18,044 nucleotides of DNA. It comes from Bacteroidota bacterium. GTDB taxonomy: Bacteria; Bacteroidota; Bacteroidia; Bacteroidales; UBA1556. Made by a program: the position numbers and the translations under genes. A model generated the notes under the pieces. It ran no database searches and had not been told where the DNA came from. It saw nothing but the letters and a program-made list of their open reading frames with translations. The stretch is from positions 1 through 18,044 of the forward strand of contig QMPB01000020.1 of the NCBI GenBank assembly GCA_003648395.1, in the 5' to 3' direction. Numbering within the stretch: the first letter of the stretch is position 1; each line of letters opens with the position of its first letter. This document shows, in pieces, positions 1 to 8,459 of this stretch.

Positions 1-2
1 GT

Positions 3-71
3 GCTCTAGAAAAAAGGTATGCCGAAGAAAAAAATCGCATAGATTACTACCCCTTTGGGATGGCGAGGTAG
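3..71 (+). CDS. C-terminal tail of an upstream gene (partial, 5' end outside window)
   Basis: One frame is open from the left edge to a TAG at 69-71 and encodes 22 residues. It begins with a charged, helix-like stretch (ALEKRYAEEKNRI) and ends DYYPFGMAR. The other two forward frames are less protein-like or stop at once. DYYPFGM resembles the core motif of Bacteroidota RHS-repeat proteins, but the residues before it do not look like RHS and the protein stops three residues later, so no family is assigned. The following 120 bp hold only the promoter of the next gene. The call rests on composition and on being open at the edge. Confidence 0.35.
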   Translation, partial: ALEKRYAEEKNRIDYYPFGMAR

Positions 72-130
72 GGAAAAGGAGTTTGATTAAATAGTGCAAA
101 ATTAAGATTTAAGGGTTTCTTGAAAAACTG

Positions 131-138
131 TATATTTG
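131..138 (+). promoter_or_regulatory. Putative -7 promoter box (TATATTTG) of the TPR gene
   Basis: TATATTTG matches the Bacteroidota -7 consensus TAnnTTTG exactly and lies 54 bp before the ATG at 193, leaving a leader of roughly 50 nt. No clear TTTG -33 element is seen at the expected spacing, so the call rests on the -7 box and its position. Confidence 0.5.
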
Positions 139-192
139 CCTTTTTCTAGAATTGTTCATTGATTAGTATAAATTCCACTTATTTTTCTACAT

Positions 193-636
193 ATGAAGCA
201 ATATTTACTAATAATTTTTAATCTTTTTTTATTTTCAAATATATCGTTTGCGCAAGTTGATGAAGCAAAATCAAATGCTTATTTTCAAACAGCAAACATT
301 TATTTTGACCAAGATAAATATGATATAGCAATATTGTATTGTGATTCAGCAATAATTGCAAATACTGATAACTTAGAAGCCTATACCTATAGAGGAGTTT
401 GCAATTTTAGTTTGAAAGAATATGATTCAGCAATTGAAGATTTTGATTTAGCATTAATTTTGAACCCAGGTTATGCTGAAGTTTATTATTATAGAGGAAT
501 TTGTAAAATGGAGCTTGGAGCTAAAGACCAGGCCTGTGAAGATTGGTATAATGCTTATAATTATGGATATAAGAAGGTGATGAGCATTATTGAAGAGAAT
601 TGTGATTTGCAAGATTCTAAAGAAAAGAAGAAATGA
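193..636 (+). CDS. Secreted tetratricopeptide-repeat (TPR) protein
   Basis: A 147-residue protein probably exported to the periplasm. Residues 1-20 form a signal peptide (MKQY, a hydrophobic LLIIFNLFLF core, then SFA), with likely cleavage before Gln21. Three TPR-like units fill the mature part: about 28-60, 61-94 and 95-128. The second is the clearest, with A-Y-x-x-R-G and Y-x-x-A-I-x-D-F-x-x-A-L-x-L-N-P. The tail is short and charged (KEKKK). TPR units bind proteins, so this is a scaffold or adaptor rather than an enzyme; no partner can be named. It ends 72 bp before the sigma-factor gene on the same strand and could be co-transcribed, but it has its own -7 box. A cysteine pair (Cys104, Cys113 region) may or may not be meaningful. 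Confidence 0.85.
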   Translation: MKQYLLIIFNLFLFSNISFAQVDEAKSNAYFQTANIYFDQDKYDIAILYCDSAIIANTDNLEAYTYRGVCNFSLKEYDSAIEDFDLALILNPGYAEVYYYRGICKMELGAKDQACEDWYNAYNYGYKKVMSIIEENCDLQDSKEKKK

Positions 637-708
637 TAATACTTTCATTATTCTATGCAACGAAAGAGAAAATACCATTGTCTAACAAAGTACTGAGCCG
701 AAAATAAA

Positions 709-1254
709 TTGAAGCGTACTGACGAAGAACTCAGAGCCCTTTGTATAAAAGGAGATGGCAATGCTCAGAATGAGCTTTATCATCGCTTTGCACCAAAGTT
801 ATGGGGAGTATGTTTAAGGTATGCTAAAGATAGAATGTTGGCAGAAGATATTTTGCAAGAAGGTTTTATAAGAATTTTTACTTATTTGGATCGCTTTCAG
901 AATAAAGGTTCTTTTGAAGGCTGGATGCGTAGAACAATGGTAAATACAGCAATTAATCATTATCGGAAAAATCTTAAGATTTCTAAGGAAGCCGAATATC
1001 AAGATTATTTGATAGAAAAAAGTGGAGATGCTGATGCATTATCTCAATTATCCTACGAAGAATTATTAGAAATGGTTCAAAAAATGCCCACAGGCTATAG
1101 AACAGTTTTTAATATGTATATAATTGAAGGTTATAGCCATAGAGATATAGCAGAGAGCTTAAATATTTCAGAGAATACATCTAAATCTCAATTATCGAGA
1201 GCTAGAGCGTATCTAAAAATTAGGATACGAGAAATTTACGGAGACGAACGATGA
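709..1254 (+). CDS. ECF-type RNA polymerase sigma-70 factor
   Basis: A 181-residue extracytoplasmic-function sigma factor. Region 2 spans about 22-88 and includes the core-binding and -10-melting segment (YAKDRMLAEDILQEGFIRIF, then GSFEGWMRRTMVNTAINHYR). Region 4 spans about 115-170 with a helix-turn-helix (GYSHRDIAESLNISENTSKS). There is no extra C-terminal domain. The start is TTG at 709: an in-frame TGA lies at 694-696, the first internal ATG would delete half of region 2, and the TTG gives the family's usual N-terminus (KRTDEELRALC). The stop overlaps the next start by four bases (ATGA, 1251-1254), so it is translationally coupled to the membrane-anchored protein downstream, its probable anti-sigma. 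The inferred job is to direct polymerase to this operon and other envelope genes when released. Confidence 0.95.
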   Translation: MKRTDEELRALCIKGDGNAQNELYHRFAPKLWGVCLRYAKDRMLAEDILQEGFIRIFTYLDRFQNKGSFEGWMRRTMVNTAINHYRKNLKISKEAEYQDYLIEKSGDADALSQLSYEELLEMVQKMPTGYRTVFNMYIIEGYSHRDIAESLNISENTSKSQLSRARAYLKIRIREIYGDER

Positions 1255-2855
1255 ACAAAGAGTTTGATAATATAATAAAGGAGAAATTGGGGAGCTTTGA
1301 GGAAGCGCCTCCCGCTTATATGTGGGGTAAAATTGCTAGTGGGATTCCTGCTGCTGCTACTCAAACAGTATTTTACAAAACAATAGGTTTTAAAATTGCA
1401 ACAGTAGCTGCTTCTATTGTTGTTATTATAGGTTTATCATGGGTGCTTAATAGTGCAACTAAACAAAACTCAATATCTAAGCCAGAACAAAATCAACTAA
1501 TAGAAGTTAAACAGGAAACAATTAATAATAGTTCTTATAATAATACATCAATTAGTTATACCGAAGATAAGCCAACAGATATTAATCAGAAAACAGAAAA
1601 GCTAGCTCCTAAGAAGGTAAAGAGTAACAAGGTAATTAGTAAAATTAAGCTTGATAAGCCAAAGAAACAAAGCCACGAGAATGTAGCTAAAGTTACTAAA
1701 ACTAGTTATCATAATGCTAATAATAGTAATACTAACTCTAAAGTTTCAAAAGAATCAAAAGCTATATTGGCTACAAAGAAGGAGGCTGTATTTGTTACTT
1801 CCTCTTCTTTAATTAGTAATAATAAAGCTATTGAAATTGCCAAACAAGAGAGTAGTAATGTTCAAGATGAAGATCCAATAATAGTTGATAATACTAGTAA
1901 AAAGAAAGATAATAAGATTGAGCCACTTTCAGAGCCAGAAATAGTAGCTACAAATGAAAACGAAGAAATAGAGACCAAGAATACTGAGACTATTGAAGAA
2001 TCTAATGAAAATATGGAAGAGAAAACCATAGTTAAGCCTATTGAAAGTGCTGTGGTTGAATCTTCTAAGACTGCTGATAATTCTGAAATTACTAATACTA
2101 ATGAACCTGATGATGATATTGTTAATCTAAAAAATGATTTTAATCCCAAAACTAGAGAGTACAATAAATATGGATTAGGTCTTCATTATGGTTATGAATA
2201 TATTAAACTTAACGATGATAATATTAAAACTCATAACCTGGATATTAGTTTAAATTATAGAAATTTGAATTTTATTTTGCAAACAGGTATTGGGGGACAA
2301 TATTCTAAGGATGAAAGAGCCTATAATCTAGAATATAGGAAGAATGAATATTTAACAACAGAAGTAAGATTTGATTCTGCAATATTTGTGTTGGACTCTA
2401 CAGGAGCACCACAACTTATTCCTGTAAATCCATATTATACTGATGTTTATGATTCTGTAAATTATGTACAATCAGACAATTTTACAGAATCTTATTATAG
2501 CTTTCGTATACCATTAATGGTTGGATATCAGAAAGATTTTGGGAAATTTGGTGGATTTATCAAAGGAGGCTTTATTTATAGTGTATTAATTACTAAGAAC
2601 CGATCAGAGGTTTATTCACTTGATGAATCTTCTAGACTAGTTATGCTTCAATATTCTGGAAGTAAGAGAGTTGATTCGCAGATACAATATGTAATGTCTG
2701 GAGGATTAGTTTTTAGAATTAATAAGAAAATGCATTTACAAACAGAAATAATGGGTAAATATTATCAAAATTCTATTTATGACAACCCTATTTATGACAA
2801 TATAAAACCATGGTCTATTGAAGGTAGAGTTGGTTTAGTTTATTTTTTGAATTAA
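1251..2855 (+). CDS. Transenvelope anti-sigma-like protein with C-terminal outer-membrane beta-barrel domain
   Basis: A 534-residue protein in three parts. Residues 1-44 are a short cytoplasmic segment (FDNIIKEKLGSFEEAPPAYMWGKI) like the sigma-binding N-terminus of Bacteroidota anti-sigma proteins, with the P-P-x-x-x-W motif. Residues 45-68 are one membrane helix (IATVAASIVVIIGLSWVL). Residues 70-304 are low-complexity, rich in Asn, Ser, Lys, Thr and Glu, probably a disordered periplasmic spacer. From about 305 to 534 the sequence has alternating amphipathic strands with many Tyr and Gly (YGLGLHYGYEY, FGGFIKGGFIYSVL, RVGLVYFLN), as in PorT-like outer-membrane barrels. The start overlaps the sigma gene by 4 bp. 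The anti-sigma role is inferred from position and the N-terminus; the barrel from strand pattern only. An alternative is a periplasmic beta domain not inserted in the outer membrane. Confidence 0.8.
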   Translation: MNKEFDNIIKEKLGSFEEAPPAYMWGKIASGIPAAATQTVFYKTIGFKIATVAASIVVIIGLSWVLNSATKQNSISKPEQNQLIEVKQETINNSSYNNTSISYTEDKPTDINQKTEKLAPKKVKSNKVISKIKLDKPKKQSHENVAKVTKTSYHNANNSNTNSKVSKESKAILATKKEAVFVTSSSLISNNKAIEIAKQESSNVQDEDPIIVDNTSKKKDNKIEPLSEPEIVATNENEEIETKNTETIEESNENMEEKTIVKPIESAVVESSKTADNSEITNTNEPDDDIVNLKNDFNPKTREYNKYGLGLHYGYEYIKLNDDNIKTHNLDISLNYRNLNFILQTGIGGQYSKDERAYNLEYRKNEYLTTEVRFDSAIFVLDSTGAPQLIPVNPYYTDVYDSVNYVQSDNFTESYYSFRIPLMVGYQKDFGKFGGFIKGGFIYSVLITKNRSEVYSLDESSRLVMLQYSGSKRVDSQIQYVMSGGLVFRINKKMHLQTEIMGKYYQNSIYDNPIYDNIKPWSIEGRVGLVYFLN

Positions 2856-2873
2856 GAAGAGTAAGAGAATAAA

Positions 2874-4610
2874 ATGAGTAAATTTAATTACATAATAATA
2901 ATAATATTTAGCTTTATTAGTTTAGCAGGACAAGCAAATGGTTTTGAAGCTAAAATAGCATATACTGTTGATAATAAAATATCTCCTTTTACTATTAATT
3001 TCGCTGATAGTAGCAATTCTGTTCTCCCAATTGTTGAGTGGGAGTGGACTTTTGGTAATGGTGAGATATCGAGAAAGCAAAATCCTAATCATCAATACTT
3101 AAAGGCGGGCACATATGCTATTAGTTTAAAGATTACTAATAGCGATGGTAAAATAGATATTGATTACGACACTTTAGTTGTTAGTGATATTGCTCTCCCA
3201 AGTTGTAATGCTTACTTTACTTATTTAAGAAATACATCTGCAGCAGATTATACTTATCTGTTTACGGATCACAGTATTTGTACAAATGATAGTATTATTC
3301 TTTGGACATGGGACTTTGGAGATTCTTCCGCAATATCAAATGCCCAAAATCCAATACATCAATATTTAAATGAAGGATTGTATCATGTTCAATTAACCAT
3401 TGGTTCTATTAATGGCTGTACTTCATCATATAATGTAAATATTTTGGTTCTGGCAGGAAATTTAGATTGCAGTGCAAATTTTACTTATGCTCCTGATACA
3501 ACATCAAGTAGTCAATATTCTATGATATTTCATGACAATAGTCAGTATTCGACACCAATATTATCGTGGAAATGGAATTTTGGTGATGGAGATAGCTCCT
3601 CATTTCAAGACCCACAACATGAGTTTCCCAATGCAGGTATTTATTCTGTAAAACTAAAGATTGAAACATTAAATTGTGAGTCTGAAATAGAAATTATGGT
3701 TCAAGTAGGTAATCCACAGAGATATAATTTTTGGGGAAGGGTTTATGTAGGTAATCAAACAACTGACCAGTGCGTAGCTTACCTTTATAGAGAGTATAAT
3801 AATAATTATGTAATACCAATAGATACCGTTAATCTTACTTCTGTTAATGACACTTTAGGGATTTATTACTTTTATCAAATTCCAGAAGGTGATTATAAAG
3901 TACAAGTTGAACTGCCAGGTTTTAGTCAGTTTCATGATGTTTATGCTCCAACATATTTCGATAATAATGTGTTGTGGAATGGCTCGCAGAGTATTAGTCT
4001 TTATGAGGACTTGAGCTTGCAAAATATTCATATGAAAGAAATTTTGTTTCAAGTTGGTTCAAATTATATTGAGGGCAAAGTGAAAAATCAAGCCAATGGG
4101 CAATTAGAAGGTGTTGTTGTTTTCCTGATTGATAATCTGGGAGAGGTAATAAACTATACACATACCGATACCTTAGGTGATTATTTCTTTAACGAAGTAC
4201 CCATGGGTGATTTTTATGTTTATGGTGATTTGACAGGATTTGCTTCTTATCCCGCAGCAGTAAGCTTTAATTCACAACAAGATTCTATTTCTAATGTAAA
4301 TTTCTTGATAAAGGGTAGAAGCTCTGTAGGTTTTATTGAGAAGAATGTTGAGAAAAATGAAAAATCATATACGATATTTCCAAATCCTATTACTGACAAA
4401 TTTTTAAATATTTCGTTTAATACTAATAATAACTATAGTATTAATTACGTGATATATAATTCTGTAGGTATTGAGGTTCAAAATGGTTTTATTTCAAGAA
4501 ATACTAAGAATTTCAGAATTGAACTTCATAAACTTGACAGAGGTGTTTATTTCATATCTCTAGTTGGTAAAGAAAGAAATATCTTTGAGGTAAAAAGGTT
4601 TATTTATTAG
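2874..4610 (+). CDS. PKD-domain surface protein with T9SS type A sorting domain
   Basis: A 578-residue secreted protein. Residues 1-23 are a signal peptide (hydrophobic IIIIIFSFISLAG). Three PKD domains follow, at about 24-104, 111-193 and 199-278, each with the PKD core (WTFGNG at 59-63, WTWDFGD at 144-150, WKWNFGDGD at 232-240) and a G-x-Y-x-V/I-x-L strand. Two carboxypeptidase-regulatory-like beta domains follow, about 283-390 and 396-482. The C-terminal 80 residues are a type A T9SS sorting domain: FPNP at 502-505, a beta-rich core, RGVYFISL near 556-563, and a basic end. Family knowledge predicts export by Sec, then the type IX system, and anchoring to or release from the cell surface. 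There is no catalytic domain, so adhesion or a structural role is likeliest. It starts 18 bp after the anti-sigma/barrel gene and is probably in its operon. Confidence 0.92.
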   Translation: MSKFNYIIIIIFSFISLAGQANGFEAKIAYTVDNKISPFTINFADSSNSVLPIVEWEWTFGNGEISRKQNPNHQYLKAGTYAISLKITNSDGKIDIDYDTLVVSDIALPSCNAYFTYLRNTSAADYTYLFTDHSICTNDSIILWTWDFGDSSAISNAQNPIHQYLNEGLYHVQLTIGSINGCTSSYNVNILVLAGNLDCSANFTYAPDTTSSSQYSMIFHDNSQYSTPILSWKWNFGDGDSSSFQDPQHEFPNAGIYSVKLKIETLNCESEIEIMVQVGNPQRYNFWGRVYVGNQTTDQCVAYLYREYNNNYVIPIDTVNLTSVNDTLGIYYFYQIPEGDYKVQVELPGFSQFHDVYAPTYFDNNVLWNGSQSISLYEDLSLQNIHMKEILFQVGSNYIEGKVKNQANGQLEGVVVFLIDNLGEVINYTHTDTLGDYFFNEVPMGDFYVYGDLTGFASYPAAVSFNSQQDSISNVNFLIKGRSSVGFIEKNVEKNEKSYTIFPNPITDKFLNISFNTNNNYSINYVIYNSVGIEVQNGFISRNTKNFRIELHKLDRGVYFISLVGKERNIFEVKRFIY

Positions 4611-4629
4611 AAATTAATAAGGTCTAATA
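4605..4629 (+). other. Weak AT-rich hairpin at the end of the PKD gene
   Basis: TATTAGA (4605-4611) and TCTAATA (4623-4629) can pair as a 7-bp stem with an 11-nt loop; the stem includes the stop codon. No T-tract follows, so it is at best a weak terminator or mRNA 3'-end structure. A 12-bp palindrome, TAAAAGCTTTTA, lies nearby at 4638-4649. The rest of the spacer to 4796 shows TTTGC-type promoter-like words but no gene. Confidence 0.25.
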
Positions 4630-4759
4630 TAATCATCTAAAAGCTTTTAAATACAAGATATTTGCCTCCATTACAATGGTTTTATCGGATAATAGCAATT
4701 AGAAATCTTAAACTTTAATATTTGCGAAAATTAATTAATTATTAAAGAAAAAATCCCCT

Positions 4760-4767
4760 TATCTTTA
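4760..4767 (+). promoter_or_regulatory. Possible -7 promoter box (TATCTTTA) of the histidine kinase gene
   Basis: TATCTTTA differs from TAnnTTTG at the last base only and sits 30 bp before the TTG start of the kinase gene. Two ATATTTGC words further upstream (about 4659 and 4718) match the TTTG part but lack the TA at the right spacing. The true start site could be at any of the three. Confidence 0.3.
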
Positions 4768-4796
4768 CCTTTTATTGAAATTTATTTTTTACATAA

Positions 4797-7700
4797 TTGA
4801 ATAAAGGGTTAAAAAATAGCAAACTGTATAGATTATTATTCAAATCCTCATGGGGATATGGAATATCTGCATTAATATTATTATTAACAACATTAGTATA
4901 TGCGCAGTTTTTTAGTAGCGATCTAGGAAATATTATTGAGCAGAAAAAGCTTCAAAATAATATTAACTCAATTTGTAATAGTATGGATGCAATTGAGAAA
5001 AATCTTGAAAATAAAAATCCACAGTATAATTTCTTTAACGATACACTTCTATCGAAACTCCATAAAGCGGGTCTCTCTGCCTTTGTTTACTCTGATGACT
5101 CCTTAATTGCATGGTCTGACAATGATTATATTTTATCAAATGATATAGTTAATGATAGAATTTCATTGGAGCATATTCAGAATGTTTATGTCCTTATTAA
5201 AGAGTATAAATTGGAGAATATTTCTTTAAAATTATCCTATCCCATTAGAACCTCTTATAATTTCGAGAACGAATATTTGAGGAATGAGCTTAACCCACGA
5301 ATGGGAATAATAAAAAAGACTTATTTTGTAGATGACATAAAAGGAAGCTTAAAAATATTTTCTCCAAAAGGTGATGTTATTGCTCATAATATATGGGAAA
5401 AGAACAGTAAACTTAATTCTTTTCAGCAGAGTCTATTATTCTTTATATTTATGTTATCCTTTGCTTTCATGCTTCAATTTCTAAGAAAGATTGTGCATAC
5501 ATATTTTAGCTCAAGAATAGTTAGCCTTTTTGTCTACATCTCATTTGTGCTTATTATTTCTTTTATTGTAACTTACTTTAAACTACCTAAATTATTGTAT
5601 GAAAGTGCTATTTTCGACCCAAGTACTTTTGCTAGTTCTCCTTTAATAAGTTCATTAGGAAGTCTGTTTATTATCACTACTTGCGGGCTGTTTTTGCTTT
5701 TTGGAATTAGCGACTATTTAAAAAATTTGAATAATGCTAAGCAAGAGAAATTTGCTTATTTATTTTTGTATTCAGTATTATTCTTTTTACTTATTCTATT
5801 AAAGAATATAGTTGCAAATCTAGTTTTTAATTCCACTATATCATTTGATATTACTCAACTATCTAGTATTAATAGCTTGAGTATTATTGGGCTTATTGCA
5901 ATAGGGGTATGGGTATATAGTTATTCATTTATTCTTAGTAAAGGCTCCGAATTAATACGTAGAAACATTAATAATCAAGCTTGGTTGATGCTGATTATTG
6001 TTTCTGTATTTGCTCTTATATATACAACTTTTAATCAAAATATTGATTATTATACATGGGTATTCTTTCTCATTACTACTGTGTTTAATCTACTGTTTAG
6101 TAAGGGAAATACCTTCAAAACAACTTCAATCAATACTGTTTATCTACTAGCTTTTTCTTTTCTTTTATCCTTATGGTTAAATAATTTGAACTCTGATAAT
6201 GAGCTAAGTAAACGAAAATCAATAATTCAAAGTATTGCCATCAATCAAGACCCTAAAGTAGAATACTTATTCTCTGAAATATCGAAGAAAATATATAGCG
6301 ATGAGGAGCTTTTAACTAAGTTTCAGAATGAAAACTTAGAATTTGATTCAATTACTGCATATATTGAAAATACTTATTTCAGAGGCTATAAACACTTTGA
6401 TAAATATGACTTTCAAACTACTATTTGTACTAAAGACCTAAAATTAATAATAAGACCTCAGAATGTAGAAGTTATTTGTGATACTTTCTTCTATGAAAAC
6501 CTTATTCAGTATGGTACACTTACTTCAGACCAAAATTTATACTTATTGAACTATGGTACAGGACAAGTTAATTATTTAGGATTATTCCGATTTCTGAAAA
6601 TGACAAATGATGGCTATATGGCCTTTACAGTTTATGTGGAAATAAATTCTAAGCTTAAAAGAAAAGGCTTTACTAAACTGTTAAGTTCTGGTGAATATGA
6701 CCCCTTTGAGAAAATTGCTAATTATTCCCTTGCCACTTACGAGAATAATAAGAGAGTTGAAAACTATGGTGATTATGGTTATCCCGAACATTTTACGTGG
6801 AATATAAAAGGTAGTAAAGATTTAACATTTTACGATTATCAAAATTATAGTCATTTAATTTATCAACTAGATGATAATAAAATATATGTTCTTAGTCGTA
6901 AAATTCCTCCTACTCTTAGTAAAGTAGCACCATTTTCGTATCTACTAATTATTTTTAGTTTTCTTTTTATACTGCTTAATTATTTTAGCAATTATTATAT
7001 TTTTAAATCTCGATTAAAGCTAAGTTTTGCTGGTAGATTACAAATTGCAATGATTAGTATTATTTTTATCTCATTTGCTGTAATTAGTAGTATTACTCTA
7101 TTCTATATCAATAAATTGAATGAAGATAAAAACGCTCATCGCTTAAAGGATTTAGCCACTGCTTTGCAGACAGAATTTGAACATAAGCTTTCCAATGAAG
7201 ACGACCTGAGTACAGTTGATTCTGACTATTTAAATTCTCTTTTGATGAAATTCTCAAAAGTATTTGATACTGATATTAATATCTATCATCTTGACGGGAG
7301 GTTGCTCTCATCAACTAGATACGAAATATTTAATTATCCTCTTCTTTCTAATTTGATGAACCCAAAGGCATATAATTATTTGACTAAAGAGCACCAAAAT
7401 TTATTTATTACAAAAGAGAATATAGGTTCATTGGTTTATTCATCTGCTTATTTGCCATTCCATAATCGTAATGGGGAGAATATTGCATTTATTAATCTTC
7501 CTTATTTTGCTCGTCAAGAGGTGCTTAAACAAGAAGTATTAAACTTACTGATGACCTTAATGAATGTTTATGCGCTTATTATTGTATTGGCAATTTTAGT
7601 AATTCTTATTGTTAGTAATTATGCTTCAAGACCTTTGGCAATACTGAAAAAGCACATGCAAGAAGTTGGTATTGGTAAAGCCAATAAAAAAATTGAGTGG

Positions 7701-8459
7701 CAAGGAATAGAAGAGATAAATGCTTTAGTAGATGAATATAATAGAATGATTGATGCCTTGGCGATAAGTAGCAGTAAACTAGCTAAGAGTGAGAGAGAAT
7801 CTGCTTGGCGAGAAATGGCAAAACAGGTGGCTCATGAAATAAAAAATCCGCTAACTCCAATGAAGCTTAGCGTACAATATATGATGCGAACTTTTGATAA
7901 TACTGAAAATCAGAAGGAACGTATAGAATCTCTTTCGAATACTTTAATTGAACAAATAGACACTCTTGCAGATATTGCATCAGCTTTTTCTGATTTTGCA
8001 GATATGCCCAAGTCTATGATTGACATTCAAGAAATTAATAGTATTATTAAGGCTGTTACCGAATTGTATAGTGATAGACAGAATGTAAATATCGAACTTG
8101 ATTGTAAAGAAAAATATTGGGTTTATATTGACAAAAGTCAATGGATTAGAGTGTTTAATAATTTAATAAAGAATAGCATTCAAGCTGTTAGTAACGATGG
8201 GGAAGTTAATATAAATATTTCCCTTTACGAAAGTAACAGCAGATTAATAATTGAAATTAAAGATAATGGTAAGGGAGTAGCTGAAGATATGAAGGAAATG
8301 ATATTCTCACCAAAATTTACGACTAAAACTAAAGGAGCGGGTTTGGGACTTGCAATGGTGAGAAATATAGTTAGCAATAGTGATGGTAATATTAAATTAG
8401 AGTCATCAGATGAGAATGGCTCAGTGTTTATTATTGATTTGCCTTTGAGTAGGAGCTAA
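4797..8459 (+). CDS. Large multi-pass sensor histidine kinase (NtrY-like)
   Basis: A 1220-residue membrane kinase. Predicted helices lie near 20-40, 210-228, 240-261, 284-305, 320-342, 359-380, 394-411, 419-434, 445-461, 713-733, 747-770 and 920-940. They leave three extracytoplasmic regions, about 41-209, 462-712 and 771-919, the last in the usual position of a Cache/PDC-type sensor. A HAMP segment (945-995) leads to HisKA with AWREMAKQVAHEIKNPLTPM; the phospho-acceptor is His1013. The ATPase domain has the N box (NNLIKNSIQAV, about 1120-1131), G1 (DNGKGV from Asp1156) and G2 (GAGLGLAM from Gly1180). The E-x-A-W-x-E-M-A form of the H box is typical of NtrY-type kinases. The start is TTG at 4797: the codon before is TAA, and the first internal ATG would remove helix 1. 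No response regulator is in the window. Its 3' end overlaps ribF. Confidence 0.93.
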   Translation: MNKGLKNSKLYRLLFKSSWGYGISALILLLTTLVYAQFFSSDLGNIIEQKKLQNNINSICNSMDAIEKNLENKNPQYNFFNDTLLSKLHKAGLSAFVYSDDSLIAWSDNDYILSNDIVNDRISLEHIQNVYVLIKEYKLENISLKLSYPIRTSYNFENEYLRNELNPRMGIIKKTYFVDDIKGSLKIFSPKGDVIAHNIWEKNSKLNSFQQSLLFFIFMLSFAFMLQFLRKIVHTYFSSRIVSLFVYISFVLIISFIVTYFKLPKLLYESAIFDPSTFASSPLISSLGSLFIITTCGLFLLFGISDYLKNLNNAKQEKFAYLFLYSVLFFLLILLKNIVANLVFNSTISFDITQLSSINSLSIIGLIAIGVWVYSYSFILSKGSELIRRNINNQAWLMLIIVSVFALIYTTFNQNIDYYTWVFFLITTVFNLLFSKGNTFKTTSINTVYLLAFSFLLSLWLNNLNSDNELSKRKSIIQSIAINQDPKVEYLFSEISKKIYSDEELLTKFQNENLEFDSITAYIENTYFRGYKHFDKYDFQTTICTKDLKLIIRPQNVEVICDTFFYENLIQYGTLTSDQNLYLLNYGTGQVNYLGLFRFLKMTNDGYMAFTVYVEINSKLKRKGFTKLLSSGEYDPFEKIANYSLATYENNKRVENYGDYGYPEHFTWNIKGSKDLTFYDYQNYSHLIYQLDDNKIYVLSRKIPPTLSKVAPFSYLLIIFSFLFILLNYFSNYYIFKSRLKLSFAGRLQIAMISIIFISFAVISSITLFYINKLNEDKNAHRLKDLATALQTEFEHKLSNEDDLSTVDSDYLNSLLMKFSKVFDTDINIYHLDGRLLSSTRYEIFNYPLLSNLMNPKAYNYLTKEHQNLFITKENIGSLVYSSAYLPFHNRNGENIAFINLPYFARQEVLKQEVLNLLMTLMNVYALIIVLAILVILIVSNYASRPLAILKKHMQEVGIGKANKKIEWQGIEEINALVDEYNRMIDALAISSSKLAKSERESAWREMAKQVAHEIKNPLTPMKLSVQYMMRTFDNTENQKERIESLSNTLIEQIDTLADIASAFSDFADMPKSMIDIQEINSIIKAVTELYSDRQNVNIELDCKEKYWVYIDKSQWIRVFNNLIKNSIQAVSNDGEVNINISLYESNSRLIIEIKDNGKGVAEDMKEMIFSPKFTTKTKGAGLGLAMVRNIVSNSDGNIKLESSDENGSVFIIDLPLSRS

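Noticed and set aside
1862..2164. Minus-strand frame of about 100 residues inside the anti-sigma linker
   Set aside because: It is a shadow of the low-complexity Asn/Glu/Thr-rich linker; the Ser/Leu/Val-rich product has no recognisable fold.
4605..4629. Strong intrinsic terminator after the PKD gene
   Set aside because: The stem is seven AT-rich pairs with no T-tract; kept only as a weak hairpin.
4638..4649. TAAAAGCTTTTA palindrome as an operator
   Set aside because: Perfect but AT-rich and short; such palindromes are expected by chance in DNA of this composition and it overlaps no promoter.
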